A stretch of DNA of 64,000 bases from Variovorax sp. J22G73 (GTDB taxonomy: Bacteria; Pseudomonadota; Gammaproteobacteria; Burkholderiales; Burkholderiaceae_C): assembly GCF_030317035.1 (NCBI RefSeq), contig NZ_JASZYK010000017.1, forward strand, positions 79,585 through 143,584. Direction: 5' to 3'. Shown one piece after another: positions 1 to 8,077 of the stretch. A program made the position numbers and the translations under genes. The notes beneath the pieces are model-generated. The model saw nothing but the letters and a program-made list of their open reading frames with translations, did no database searches and was not told where the DNA came from. Position 1 is the stretch's first letter. Each line of letters begins with the position of its first letter.

Positions 1-479
1 TGCCATTCCTCGCCGAGAAACTGCCGCACCAGCCGCAGCATCACGCCCAGCGCCAGTTCGATGCGTTGCCGCGTCGGCTGCCGCCCGTGGCCCGGCCTGA
101 CCTCTTCGCGGATCACGACCACGTCGCCAAACTCCTCGATCATCAGAGACAGCGAACCATTGAGCTGCGTCTGGTAACGCATCAGCACGTTGAGCGAATC
201 GCGCAAGGTCGGCTGGTCGCGGATCAGCATGCCGACCGCGCCAAGGTTGGACAACAGCCGCTGCTCCGCCATGCACAGGCCGAAGCTCTCGTTGCCCGAC
301 TGCGCGGCCGATGCCCGCAGCAACAGCGCGACGTTCTCGACCGGAATCATGAGGTCGGGCTCGCGCAGGACGTTCGGGCTCAGCCCCGCATCGAGCAGCA
401 TGCGCGCCGGGTCGAGCCCGCTCGCGCGAGCAACCTCGTTGAAGTTGGTGAGACTGGCGGCGCGTACCAAGGATGACAT
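1..479 (-). CDS. AraC-family regulator, N-terminal part (cut by window edge)
   Basis: Reading leftward from an ATG at 479, the frame is open to the window edge and encodes about 159 residues of an Arabinose_bd-type sensor domain. The translation begins MSSLVRAASLTNFNEVARAS and has the family's early LVRAASL..F and later MIEEFGDVVVIREE segments. It is clearly related in pattern to the two full-length AraC regulators at 4696-5712 and 8078-9118, so this is a third family member. The C-terminal helix-turn-helix lies outside the window. It is divergent from the hydrolase gene at 574, and a tandem repeat at 500-536 sits in the shared promoter. The ligand is unknown. Confidence 0.85.
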   Translation of the reverse strand, partial: MSSLVRAASLTNFNEVARASGLDPARMLLDAGLSPNVLREPDLMIPVENVALLLRASAAQSGNESFGLCMAEQRLLSNLGAVGMLIRDQPTLRDSLNVLMRYQTQLNGSLSLMIEEFGDVVVIREEVRPGHGRQPTRQRIELALGVMLRLVRQFLGEEW

Positions 480-499
480 CGAAAGCCCGGGCTGCAGAG

Positions 500-536
500 T
501 GGCATCGAAGGGTAAGTGCGTGGCACGCAAAGTCAA
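500..536. promoter_or_regulatory. Tandem 16-bp repeat, possible AraC operator
   Basis: Two 16-bp half-sites, TGGCATCGAAGGGTAA (500-515) and TGGCACGCAAAGTCAA (521-536), lie 21 bp apart. They share 10 of 16 positions. The second also matches 13 of 16 positions of TGTCCCGCAAAGGCAA in the operator at 9166. The site lies between the divergent AraC-type gene (start 479) and the hydrolase (start 574). AraC-family proteins usually bind tandem direct repeats, so this is a plausible but weaker variant of the operators at 4644, 6870 and 9166. Confidence 0.4.
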
Positions 537-573
537 TCGGGAGAACACGGCCCCGCACAGAATCCGCCGCATC

Positions 574-1134
574 ATGAACAGCACGACCCCCACCGTTCTC
601 ATCGTTCCCGGCCTGCGGGACCACGTGGCCGATCACTGGCAGACGCTGCTCGCGGCGAAGCTGGCCAAGGTGCGCAGCGTGCCGCCGCTCGAGCACGACA
701 AGCTCAGTTGCGCGGCGCGCGTGAGCGCCATCGACCGCGCGCTGCAGGACATCGAAGGGCCTGTCGTCATCGTCGCGCACAGCGCGGGCGCGGTGATGGT
801 GGCGCACTGGGCCGGGGCGCACAGCACGCACCGCGTTCGCGGCGCGCTGCTCGCCGCGCCAGCGGACCTGGAGACCCCCATGCCTGCGGGCTACCCCACC
901 ACCGAAGTGCTCGCCAGCCACGGCTGGCTGCCGCTTCCGCGCGCCGAGCTGCCGTTCCCCAGCATCGTCGCGGCCAGCAGCAACGACCCGCTCGCACGCC
1001 TGGATCGCGCACGCGAACTGGCGCGGTGCTGGGGCAGCCGCCTGGTCGAACTGGGCACCGTCGGCCACCTGAACCCGAGTTCGGGCTTCGGCGAATGGCC
1101 GCGCGCCGAAGCGTTGATTCGCGAGCTCAGCTGA
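574..1134 (+). CDS. RBBP9/YdeN-type alpha/beta hydrolase
   Basis: This 186-residue protein starts MNSTTPTVLIVPGLRDH, typical of the small cytoplasmic serine hydrolases of the RBBP9/YdeN family (DUF1749-like). The nucleophile elbow is AHSAGA (Ser70). The acid is probably the Asp of SSNDPLA and the base the His of VGHLNPSSGFGEW, the family's C-terminal signature. The length matches the family (about 180-190 residues), which lacks a large cap domain. No signal peptide is visible. The gene is divergent from the truncated AraC regulator. A longer open frame starts at 190, but it would run through the regulator, so the ATG at 574 is preferred. The substrate cannot be inferred. Confidence 0.85.
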   Translation: MNSTTPTVLIVPGLRDHVADHWQTLLAAKLAKVRSVPPLEHDKLSCAARVSAIDRALQDIEGPVVIVAHSAGAVMVAHWAGAHSTHRVRGALLAAPADLETPMPAGYPTTEVLASHGWLPLPRAELPFPSIVAASSNDPLARLDRARELARCWGSRLVELGTVGHLNPSSGFGEWPRAEALIRELS

Positions 1135-1177
1135 GCTGAGCCCAATTTTTCATGACCAGCCATCGGAGACACCAGGC

Positions 1178-2407
1178 GTGCTAAAAAAATTCGTTCTTCT
1201 TGCCGGATCTGTTTGCGTGACCAGCGCAGGCGCCCAATCGTCCATCACGGTCTTCGGCGTCATGGACGCGGAAGTCAGCCACTACGCAACATGGAGTGCG
1301 ACCTACGGGGCCGCGAAGCTGCTCAACCCCGGCTCCGCGCAACAGAGCCAGACGGTGCTTTCGCCTTCGGGGTTGAGTTCGAGCCGACTGGGTTTTCGCG
1401 GCACCGAAGACCTGGGCGGCGGCCTGGCCGCGAGCTTCTGGCTCGAAGCGCCGTTGAGCAACGACACGGGCGGCGGCGTCTCGAACTTCGGACGCCGCTC
1501 CACGCTGAGCTTCAGCGGCCCGTTCGGCGAAGTTCGCCTGGGGCGCGACTACACCGCATCGTTCTGGAGCGACGCGGTGTTCGACCCGATGACCGTCAAC
1601 GGCGTGGGCACCAATCTCATCGCCGTGATCAACAGCAACATCGCGGCTTCGCGCGCACTCGCCACGGGCGGCCTGTTGAACGGCGGACTTTCCGCAGGGA
1701 CCGACAGCTACCTGCGCACCAGCAATTCGATCGGCTACTTTCTGCCGCCGAACCTCGGCGGCTTCTACGGGCAGGTGCAATATGCGTTCCCGGAGAACAT
1801 CAAGGGCCTGTCCGCTGCCGAGAGCGCGGGGCAACGCGGGCGTTATGTCGGCACGCGCGGCGGATGGACGAACGGCCCGGTCGACGTGGCGCTGGCGTAC
1901 GGTGAGAGCACCGTGGCCGACACGGCGGCCTACAAGGAGGTGATCAAGACGATCAATCTCGGCGCCTCCTACGACTTCGGGCCGGCGAAGCTCTTCGGCG
2001 AGCTCTCTCGCGTGAAGGACGACATGAACCGCTTCGCAGGCGCTCGCCTGGTAGACAGGTACAACGGCGTCATGTTCGGTGTCACCGTGCCGGTCGGCCC
2101 CGGCCTGATCCGCGTGTCCTATGCCAACGTGAAATTCGACAGCGGCTCCAACGCAACCGACGCCGACGCGAGCACCAGCAAGCTCGCGCTGAGCTATGTG
2201 CACAACCTGTCGAAGCGCACGGCGCTCTACGCGTCGGTGGCGCGCATGCGACTGCGCGACGCGCACAACAATCCGGCCGTGATGGGCGTGACGCCGCTGG
2301 TGCTGAGCCTGCCCGCCATCTTTCCGCAGCCGAGCTACATCACCACCGGCGGGTTCGAGCCGAAGAGTGCCGTGGGCTACGACTTCGGCATCCGTCACGC
2401 GTTCTGA
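1178..2407 (+). CDS. Gram-negative trimeric porin
   Basis: This 409-residue protein has a signal peptide (MLKKFVLLAGSVCVTSAGAQ, cleavage probably after AGA) followed by SSITVFGVMDAEVSHY, the usual start of the 16-strand Burkholderiales porin family (Porin_4). It has alternating amphipathic segments, a long loop-3 region and the terminal GYDFGIRHAF with a C-terminal Phe, which the BAM machinery recognises. The start is a GTG at 1178 with GGAGAC about 8 nt upstream; no better start precedes the signal peptide. It is predicted to form a general diffusion channel in the outer membrane. Its place beside the catabolic genes suggests substrate entry, but no specificity can be read from the sequence. 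Confidence 0.93.
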   Translation: MLKKFVLLAGSVCVTSAGAQSSITVFGVMDAEVSHYATWSATYGAAKLLNPGSAQQSQTVLSPSGLSSSRLGFRGTEDLGGGLAASFWLEAPLSNDTGGGVSNFGRRSTLSFSGPFGEVRLGRDYTASFWSDAVFDPMTVNGVGTNLIAVINSNIAASRALATGGLLNGGLSAGTDSYLRTSNSIGYFLPPNLGGFYGQVQYAFPENIKGLSAAESAGQRGRYVGTRGGWTNGPVDVALAYGESTVADTAAYKEVIKTINLGASYDFGPAKLFGELSRVKDDMNRFAGARLVDRYNGVMFGVTVPVGPGLIRVSYANVKFDSGSNATDADASTSKLALSYVHNLSKRTALYASVARMRLRDAHNNPAVMGVTPLVLSLPAIFPQPSYITTGGFEPKSAVGYDFGIRHAF

Positions 2408-2409
2408 GG

Positions 2410-3597
2410 TCAGAACCAGCGCTCGAACACGGCGGCAATGCCCTGCCCGCCGCCGATGCACATCGTCACCAGCGCGTATCGCCCGCCGGTGCGGTGCAGC
2501 TCGGCAATGGCCTTGGTGGTGATGATCGCGCCCGTCGCGCCCACCGGGTGGCCCAGCGAAATGCCCGAGCCGTTCGGGTTCACCTTGGCCGGGTCGAACC
2601 CCAGCTCCTTGATGACCGCGCAGGCCTGCGCCGCGAAGGCTTCGTTCGACTCGATCACGTCGAAGTCGCTCACCTTCAGCCCGGTGCGCTCCAGCACCTT
2701 GCGCGTGGCCGGCACCGGGCCGATGCCCATGTACGCCGGCTCCACGCCCGCGTGCGCATAGCCCACCAGGCGCGCCAGCGGCTTCAGGCCCAGCGCCTTC
2801 ACGCGGCCGCCTTCGGCCAGCACCACGGCGGCGGCGCCGTCGTTGATGCCCGAGGCATTGCCGGCGGTGACCAGGCCGTCCTTCTTGAAGGCGGGCTTCA
2901 TCTTCGCCAGTGTGTCGACGGTGGTGTCGGCGCGCACGTGCTCGTCGGTGTCGAACAGCACCACGCCCTTGCGCGTCTTGACCTCGACCGGAACGATCTG
3001 CTCCTTGAAGCGGCCCGCGGCAATGGCGGCCGCCGCGCGCTGCTGGCTGGCCACGGCCAGTTCGTCCATCTGCTCGCGCGTGATGCCGTAGCGCGCGGCC
3101 ACGTTCTCGGCGGTGATGCCCATGTGGATCTTCTCCCACGGGTCGTGCAGGATGCCCAGCATGTAGTCGACCAGCACCGCGTCGCCCATGCGCGCGCCGT
3201 AGCGTGCCGAGGTGTCGAAGTAGGGGCCGCGGCTCATCGACTCCGAGCCGCCGCCGATGGCGATGTCGCAGTCGCCCAGCGCAATAGCCTGCGCCGCCGA
3301 CACGATGGCCTGCAGGCCCGAGCCGCACAGGCGGTTCACATTGAAGGCCGGCGTCTCGATGGGGCAGCCCGCGTCGATGGCCGCCACGCGGCTCAGGTAG
3401 GCGTCCTTCACGTCGGTGGGAATCACGTTGCCCATCACCACGTGGCCGATGGCGTCGGCGGCCACGCCGCTGCGCTCGATGGCGGCCTTGACGGCGGTGG
3501 TGGCCAGCTGGGTGTTGGGCACGTCCTTCAGCGCGCCGCCGAAGGTGCCGATGGCGGTGCGGGCGGTGCCGACCACGAAGATGTCGTCCTGCCTCAT
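2410..3597 (-). CDS. Acetyl-CoA C-acyltransferase (BktB-like thiolase)
   Basis: This 395-residue thiolase catalyses acyl transfer between acetyl-CoA and 3-ketoacyl-CoA and is expected to work here in the degradative direction. The acylation cysteine is in NRLCGSG (Cys91), the His of GHPVGATG is at about 350 and the second catalytic Cys of CIGGG at about 380, so the active site is complete. The sequence resembles Cupriavidus BktB (ARTAIGTFGG start, CIGGGQGIAAVFER end). The start ATG at 3597 overlaps the stop of the upstream quinone oxidoreductase (ATGA), so the two are translationally coupled. It may process acetoacetyl-CoA or related products of the neighbouring BKACE enzymes, an inference supported by the shared operator at 4644. 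Confidence 0.93.
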   Translation of the reverse strand: MRQDDIFVVGTARTAIGTFGGALKDVPNTQLATTAVKAAIERSGVAADAIGHVVMGNVIPTDVKDAYLSRVAAIDAGCPIETPAFNVNRLCGSGLQAIVSAAQAIALGDCDIAIGGGSESMSRGPYFDTSARYGARMGDAVLVDYMLGILHDPWEKIHMGITAENVAARYGITREQMDELAVASQQRAAAAIAAGRFKEQIVPVEVKTRKGVVLFDTDEHVRADTTVDTLAKMKPAFKKDGLVTAGNASGINDGAAAVVLAEGGRVKALGLKPLARLVGYAHAGVEPAYMGIGPVPATRKVLERTGLKVSDFDVIESNEAFAAQACAVIKELGFDPAKVNPNGSGISLGHPVGATGAIITTKAIAELHRTGGRYALVTMCIGGGQGIAAVFERWF

Positions 3598-4565
3598 GGC
3601 ACGAGCACCGTTGCACCGGTGGTCTTGCGGCCTTCGAGCGCGCGATGCGCTTCGGCCGCATCGGCCAGTGCGAAGACCTGCTGCGGCTCGCTGACGATGC
3701 GCCCTGCCAGCACGTGGTCGAACAGCTCGCGAGCCATGTCGAGCATGTGCGCCCGCGGGTGGATGTAGTGAACCATTGCCGGCCGCGTGAGCCAGATCGA
3801 GCCCTTGCCCGCGAGCACCTTGGTGTCGATGACCACGGCGCCCGAAGAGGTGCCGTTGCTCACCAGCGAGCCGCGCGGCTGCAGGCAATCGAGCGAGGCT
3901 TCGAGCGTGTCCTTGCCCACCGAGTCGAAGACCACGGGCACGCCCTTGCCTTCGGTGATCTCCCTCACGCGCTGGGCGATGTTCTCGCGCGACGTGACGA
4001 TGGTGTGCGCGCAGCCGTTGGCCTTGGCGACGGCGGCCTTCTCGTCGGTGCTGACGGTGCCGATCATGGTCACGCCCATGGCCCGCGCCCACTGGCAGGC
4101 AACAAGGCCCACGCCGCCCGCAGCCGCGTGATAAAGAATGGTCTCGCCGCCCTGGAGCGGGTAGACCTGGCGGAACAGGTACTGCGCCGTCATGCCCTTC
4201 ATCATGAGCGTGGCGGCCGTGCGGTCGCTGATGCCGTCGGGCAGCGGGATCAGCACGTCGGCCGGCATCACGCGCACCTGCGAGTAGGCCCCCTGCGGCC
4301 CGATGAGATAGCCCACGCGGTCGCCCACGCGGATGTCGGTCACACCGGGCCCCACGGCCTCCACGACGCCGACCGCGTCGGAGCCCAGGCCGTTGGGCAG
4401 CGCCAGCGGATAGCGGCCGGTGCGGAAGTAGATGTCGATGAAGTTGACGGCGATGTAGCTGTGGCGCACGCGGGCCTCGCCCGCGCCCGGCTCACCAACT
4501 TCGACATCCTCCAGCTTCAGGACATCGGCGCCCCCGGTTTCGTGAAAGCGGATGGCCTGGGTCAT
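3594..4565 (-). CDS. Zinc-less quinone oxidoreductase (MDR superfamily)
   Basis: This 323-residue protein of the Qor type (NADPH:quinone reductase, medium-chain dehydrogenase/reductase) starts MTQAIRFHETGGADVL. It has the N-terminal GroES-like domain with NFIDIYFRTGRYP and the Rossmann domain with AAAGGVGLVACQWA at about 146-159. The structural and catalytic zinc cysteines of alcohol dehydrogenases are absent, as expected. It probably reduces quinones or alpha,beta-unsaturated carbonyls with NADPH in the cytoplasm. It is first in an operon with the thiolase (4-nt overlap). The tandem operator at 4644-4680 is just upstream, linking it to the BKACE modules. A paralogue lies at 57165-58190. Confidence 0.9.
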   Translation of the reverse strand: MTQAIRFHETGGADVLKLEDVEVGEPGAGEARVRHSYIAVNFIDIYFRTGRYPLALPNGLGSDAVGVVEAVGPGVTDIRVGDRVGYLIGPQGAYSQVRVMPADVLIPLPDGISDRTAATLMMKGMTAQYLFRQVYPLQGGETILYHAAAGGVGLVACQWARAMGVTMIGTVSTDEKAAVAKANGCAHTIVTSRENIAQRVREITEGKGVPVVFDSVGKDTLEASLDCLQPRGSLVSNGTSSGAVVIDTKVLAGKGSIWLTRPAMVHYIHPRAHMLDMARELFDHVLAGRIVSEPQQVFALADAAEAHRALEGRKTTGATVLVP

Positions 4566-4643
4566 GGTCTGTCTCCTGATGAATGCATAGGGAGCCAGGA
4601 TTCTTGCGAGGAGCCGCCGGGACGGGAAGCACGGGCTTCGCGA

Positions 4644-4680
4644 TGTCCCGGATCAACAAATCAATGTCCCCGATAAGCAA
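4644..4680. promoter_or_regulatory. Tandem TGTCCC direct repeat (operator A)
   Basis: TGTCCCGGATCAACAA (4644-4659) and TGTCCCCGATAAGCAA (4665-4680) are direct repeats, 13 of 16 identical, with a 21-bp pitch (two helical turns). They lie 79 bp upstream of the quinone oxidoreductase start (4565, minus strand) and just past the end of the AraC gene. The same paired motif occurs at 6870-6906 and 9166-9202. AraC-type activators commonly bind such pairs next to the -35 box. The proposed ligand is one or both AraC regulators encoded nearby. Confidence 0.65.
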
Positions 4681-4695
4681 TGAAGACGTCGTCGC

Positions 4696-5712
4696 TCAAC
4701 GCCACGCGGAAGCGCTGCATCCGAACTTCCTGCGGAACCAGTGGCTGAAACTGCTGGGGCCGGAAAACCCCAGCAGCTCGGCCACCTCGCCGAGCGGCAG
4801 ATCGCTGTCGCGCAGATGGCGCTTGACGAGGTCGCCGCGCACCTGGTCGAGCATGTGGCTGAAGGTGAGCCCTTCGGCATCGAGCCGGCGGTGCAGCGTG
4901 CGGCGGTCCACGCGCAGGTGTCGCGCGACCTCCTGCACCGTGCACGTGCCGCCGGGCAGCAGCGCGAGGATGAGTTCTCGGCAGGTTTCCTGCATGGTCT
5001 CGTCACGGTCGCGCAGGCCGGCCTCGAGGTACTTGCGCGCCAACCGCGCGGAGCCTTCGTCGGCAATTTCGCGCGGCTTGGCCAGGTCGGCGGCCACGCA
5101 GACGAGGCCGTTGAATTCCTCATTGAACTTCACGTTGCGGCCGAAGAAGGCACGGTGCGGCGACACGTCCGCCGGCGGGCGGTGCGTGAAGCACACCTGC
5201 AGCGGCCGCCATTGCGGATCGATGAGCTCGCGCAGCATGCGAAAGATGATGCCCACGGCCAGTTCCACCGCCTGGCGCATCGGCAGGCCCGGGCTGGGCA
5301 GCAGGTCCTCGCGGATGACGACCACGCTGCCTGTGTCTTCCACCCGCGTGATGAGCGAGGCATTCACGAGCTTGAGGTAGCGGCACAGGGTGTCGAGCGC
5401 GTCGCGTGGCGTGGGCTCTTCGCGAAGCACCAGGCTGATGGGGCCGAGGTGCGAGAGCTTGCGCTGTGCCGCCAGACGCAGCGCCAGGTCTTCGGTGCGG
5501 GTGGCGCGCGCGGTGATTTCGAGTAGCTCCCGCACCGCGTCTTCCGGGATCATGGTCTCGGGCTCTTCGAGCAGCTTGGCGCGCAGCCCCACGGTTCGCA
5601 TGAACGCGTGGGGGTCGCGGCCAAGCGACTTCACCAGCTCGACGTAACCGCTGAGGCTGGCACTGCGTATCAATCGGCCGACGGGTTTCATGGGGGCGTT
5701 GGTGCGCCCCAT
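4696..5712 (-). CDS. AraC-family regulator with Arabinose_bd sensor domain (copy 1)
   Basis: This protein of about 338 residues has an N-terminal Arabinose_bd-like domain (about 10-200) and a C-terminal AraC double helix-turn-helix (about 240-338: EVARHLRVDRRTLHRRLDAEG, then LGEVAELLGFSGPSSFSHWF). It is highly similar throughout to the regulator at 8078-9118, including the identical stretch EEPTPRDALDTLCRYLKLVN, so the two are recent paralogues. It lies only 4 bp downstream of the Bug receptor gene on the same strand, so it is probably co-transcribed. An alternative start, MKPVGRLIRSASL at 5691, aligns better with the paralogue. It probably controls the tandem TGTCCC operators nearby; the effector is unknown. 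Confidence 0.92.
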   Translation of the reverse strand: MGRTNAPMKPVGRLIRSASLSGYVELVKSLGRDPHAFMRTVGLRAKLLEEPETMIPEDAVRELLEITARATRTEDLALRLAAQRKLSHLGPISLVLREEPTPRDALDTLCRYLKLVNASLITRVEDTGSVVVIREDLLPSPGLPMRQAVELAVGIIFRMLRELIDPQWRPLQVCFTHRPPADVSPHRAFFGRNVKFNEEFNGLVCVAADLAKPREIADEGSARLARKYLEAGLRDRDETMQETCRELILALLPGGTCTVQEVARHLRVDRRTLHRRLDAEGLTFSHMLDQVRGDLVKRHLRDSDLPLGEVAELLGFSGPSSFSHWFRRKFGCSASAWR

Positions 5713-5716
5713 GTGT

Positions 5717-6706
5717 TCATTCGGGGCGGATCTTCAGTTCCAGTTTCTCGATGATGGCCTTATTGTGGGCTGTGGTGGCCTCCAGTGTCTGGCGCAGCTG
5801 CTCCATCGACGCGGCGCGCGGCGAATCAAGATTCTGCGCAATCAGCGCCTCGCGGAACCTGGGCGCGTCGACGGCCCTGGCCACCTCGGCGTGCAGCCTG
5901 TCCTGCAGCGCCCTGGGCATGCTGCTCAGCACGAAGACGCCGATGCTCGCATCGGGCATCACGAAATCCGGCAGGCCCAGTTCGCCGAAGCTCGGCACGT
6001 CGGGCAGGAAGCGCGAGCGGTTGGCCGACGCCACCGCCAGTGCCTTTACCTTGCCGCTGCGCACCAGCGAACTCACGTTGCTCGTCACTTCGAAGGTCAA
6101 CTGCACCTGGTTGCCCATGAGGTCGACCAATGCGGGCGTCGAGCCCTTGTAAGGCACCACCAGGATGTCGTTGCCGCTGCGCTCGCGCAGCATTTCGCCA
6201 AGCAGGTTCGAGCGTGTGCCGGTGCTCAGGTTGGCCACGCTGACGGACTTCGGGTGCTGCCTGGCGTAGGCCAGCAGATCTTTCACGCTGTTCGCGGGAA
6301 AGGCCGTGTTGGCCACCAGCACATGGTCCATGCCGGAGACTTCTGCGATGAAGGTGAAGGTCTTCAGCGGATCGTAGGGCGTCTTCACCGCGAGCGGAAT
6401 GTCGGACATGACGCTCGACGGCGCCACCATCAGGGTGTAGCCGTCGGGCGCTGCGGCCATCACCGCCCGCTCGGCGATCACGGCGGAGCCGCCCGGCTTG
6501 TTTTCCACGAGCACGGGCTGGCCGAGCTGGGAGCGCAACTGCTCGGCGAGCAGGCGCGCCGACGCATCGGTGACGCCGCCAGGCGGTGCGGGCACCACCA
6601 ACCTTATGGGCTTGGTGGGCCACTGCTGTGCCAACGCAGGCGCCGCAGCCAGGGCGCACAGGGTTGCCAGAGCGATCAGGGAAAGTTTCCGTCGATGAAT
6701 GAGCAT
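5717..6706 (-). CDS. Bug-family tripartite tricarboxylate receptor (copy 1)
   Basis: This 329-residue periplasmic solute receptor has a signal peptide (MLIHRRKLSLIALATLCALA, cleavage after ALA) and then QQWPTKPIRLVVPAPPGGVTD, the canonical Bug/TctC start whose PPGG loop lines the ligand pocket. The family binds carboxylates, amino-acid derivatives and aromatic acids. No TctA or TctB membrane partner is encoded nearby, so it would have to use a permease elsewhere; orphan receptors are common in this lineage. The ATG at 6706 gives a proper signal peptide. It is divergent from the BKACE gene at 7013 and in an operon with AraC copy 1. Its ligand is probably the substrate, or a precursor, of the BKACE pathway. 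Confidence 0.92.
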   Translation of the reverse strand: MLIHRRKLSLIALATLCALAAAPALAQQWPTKPIRLVVPAPPGGVTDASARLLAEQLRSQLGQPVLVENKPGGSAVIAERAVMAAAPDGYTLMVAPSSVMSDIPLAVKTPYDPLKTFTFIAEVSGMDHVLVANTAFPANSVKDLLAYARQHPKSVSVANLSTGTRSNLLGEMLRERSGNDILVVPYKGSTPALVDLMGNQVQLTFEVTSNVSSLVRSGKVKALAVASANRSRFLPDVPSFGELGLPDFVMPDASIGVFVLSSMPRALQDRLHAEVARAVDAPRFREALIAQNLDSPRAASMEQLRQTLEATTAHNKAIIEKLELKIRPE

Positions 6707-6869
6707 GGCTTGCGTGAGTCTCCGTCGTCTTGGACCACCTGCGTGATGCAGGACACATGCATCTTCTGGATTTGGGCCATGGGCCGCTTGCCGGCGGGCG
6801 TCGCCCACTTGGCTTTGCGCGACATGGCTGGCGCATTCGGCGCCGGTCCGTCACCGAGGCGCGGCGGCC

Positions 6870-6906
6870 CGCCCCAAATTGACAAATGCATGTCCCGGAT
6901 TGGCAA
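6870..6906. promoter_or_regulatory. Tandem TGTCCC direct repeat (operator B) in divergent promoter
   Basis: This lies in the 306-bp gap (6707-7012) between the Bug receptor and the BKACE gene. A strong half-site, TGTCCCGGATTGGCAA (6891-6906), is preceded exactly 21 bp upstream by a weaker CGCCCCAAATTGACAA (6870-6885; 10 of 16 positions match the strong copies elsewhere). The spacing equals that of operators A and C. The strong half-site is 106 bp upstream of the BKACE ATG at 7013. Nothing else recognisable was found in this gap. Confidence 0.55.
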
Positions 6907-7012
6907 GCCTCGATCAAACGTGCGCCGGACACTGAACCTGGTCCTGTTGCGCGCTCGGAATCGCGCAACCCCGCTCGACAGACAACAACTTTCCATTCGG
7001 AGACCCATCGCC

Positions 7013-8071
7013 ATGAATTTTCTCGACGGACACCTTTACCCCGAGAACCAGCAACCGCTGATCATCACCGCCGCGCCCTATGCGCCGGGCTGGATCCCGT
7101 CGGATTTCCCCGAGGACATTCCGGTCACGATGGAAGACCAGATTCAGAAGGCCGTGGACTGCTACGAGGCCGGTGCCACCGTGCTGCACCTGCATGTGCG
7201 CGAGGCCAATGGCAAGGGCAGCAAGCGCCTGTCGATGTTCAACGAGCTGATTGCCGGGGTGCGTGCGCGCGTGCCGGAAATGGTCATCCAGGTGGGCGGC
7301 TCCATCAGCTTCGCACCCGAGGACGACGGCTCTGCGGCCAAGTGGCTGAGCGACGACACGCGGCACATGCTGGCCGAACTCATGCCGAAGCCGGACCAGG
7401 TCACGGTCACCGTCAACACCACGCAGATGAACGTGACGGAGCACGCCGGCCTCGACGACTTCAAGGGCGTGTCGCGCGGGGACCCGTGCCTGTATTCGAC
7501 CTACAAGGACATGATCGTTCCCTCCAACCCCAGTTGGGTGGAAGAGCACATCCGGCGCCTGACGGCCGCCGGCATCCAGAGCGAGTTCCAGTGCTACAAC
7601 ATCAACAGCTTCGAAACCATCGAGCGGATGATCCGCCGCGGCGTGTACAAGGGCCCGCTGGTCATGAACTGGGTGGCCATCAGCGGCGGCATGGACCAGG
7701 CGAACATCTACAACCTGGCCAACTTCCTGCGCGCTGCGCCCGACGGCTCGGTGGTCACTGTGGAGAGCTCGGTGCTGAACGTGCTGCCCGTGAACATGAT
7801 CGGCATCGCGCTGGGCCTTCACGTGCGTTGCGGCATCGAAGACGTGCTCTGGAACCAGACACGCACGGGCAAGATGAGCTCCGTCGAGCAGATCAAGCAG
7901 CTGGTGCGCATCTCGAACGAATTCGGCCGCCCCATCGCAACGGCGCAACAGGCGCGCGAGATCATGAAGATCGGCGTCTTTTACGAAACGACCGAAGAAA
8001 CGCTGCAAGCCAACGGCTTCGCACCCAATCGCAACGGCGGCAACCAGGGCTTCCTGCGCAAGCCGGTCTGA
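7013..8071 (+). CDS. BKACE-family (DUF849) beta-keto acid cleavage enzyme, copy 1
   Basis: This 352-residue protein is of the BKACE family, zinc enzymes that condense a beta-keto acid with acetyl-CoA to give acetoacetate and a shortened acyl-CoA. Probable zinc ligands are His59 and His61 in VLHLHVRE and Glu276 in HVRCGIED, matching the family's HxH and GxED motifs. It is longer than typical members (about 270-310) because of insertions in the middle, including the DDFKGVSRGDPC region. It is closely similar to the copy at 11147-12205. It is divergent from the Bug receptor and preceded by operator B. BKACE members act on many keto acids (3-keto-5-aminohexanoate, dehydrocarnitine and others), so the substrate is open. 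Confidence 0.92.
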   Translation: MNFLDGHLYPENQQPLIITAAPYAPGWIPSDFPEDIPVTMEDQIQKAVDCYEAGATVLHLHVREANGKGSKRLSMFNELIAGVRARVPEMVIQVGGSISFAPEDDGSAAKWLSDDTRHMLAELMPKPDQVTVTVNTTQMNVTEHAGLDDFKGVSRGDPCLYSTYKDMIVPSNPSWVEEHIRRLTAAGIQSEFQCYNINSFETIERMIRRGVYKGPLVMNWVAISGGMDQANIYNLANFLRAAPDGSVVTVESSVLNVLPVNMIGIALGLHVRCGIEDVLWNQTRTGKMSSVEQIKQLVRISNEFGRPIATAQQAREIMKIGVFYETTEETLQANGFAPNRNGGNQGFLRKPV

Positions 8072-8077
8072 TGTTCC

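Noticed and set aside
1181..3661. An 826-codon minus-strand frame across the porin and thiolase genes
   Set aside because: It crosses two well-supported genes in another frame, with low-complexity Arg/Ala/His composition; a shadow frame.
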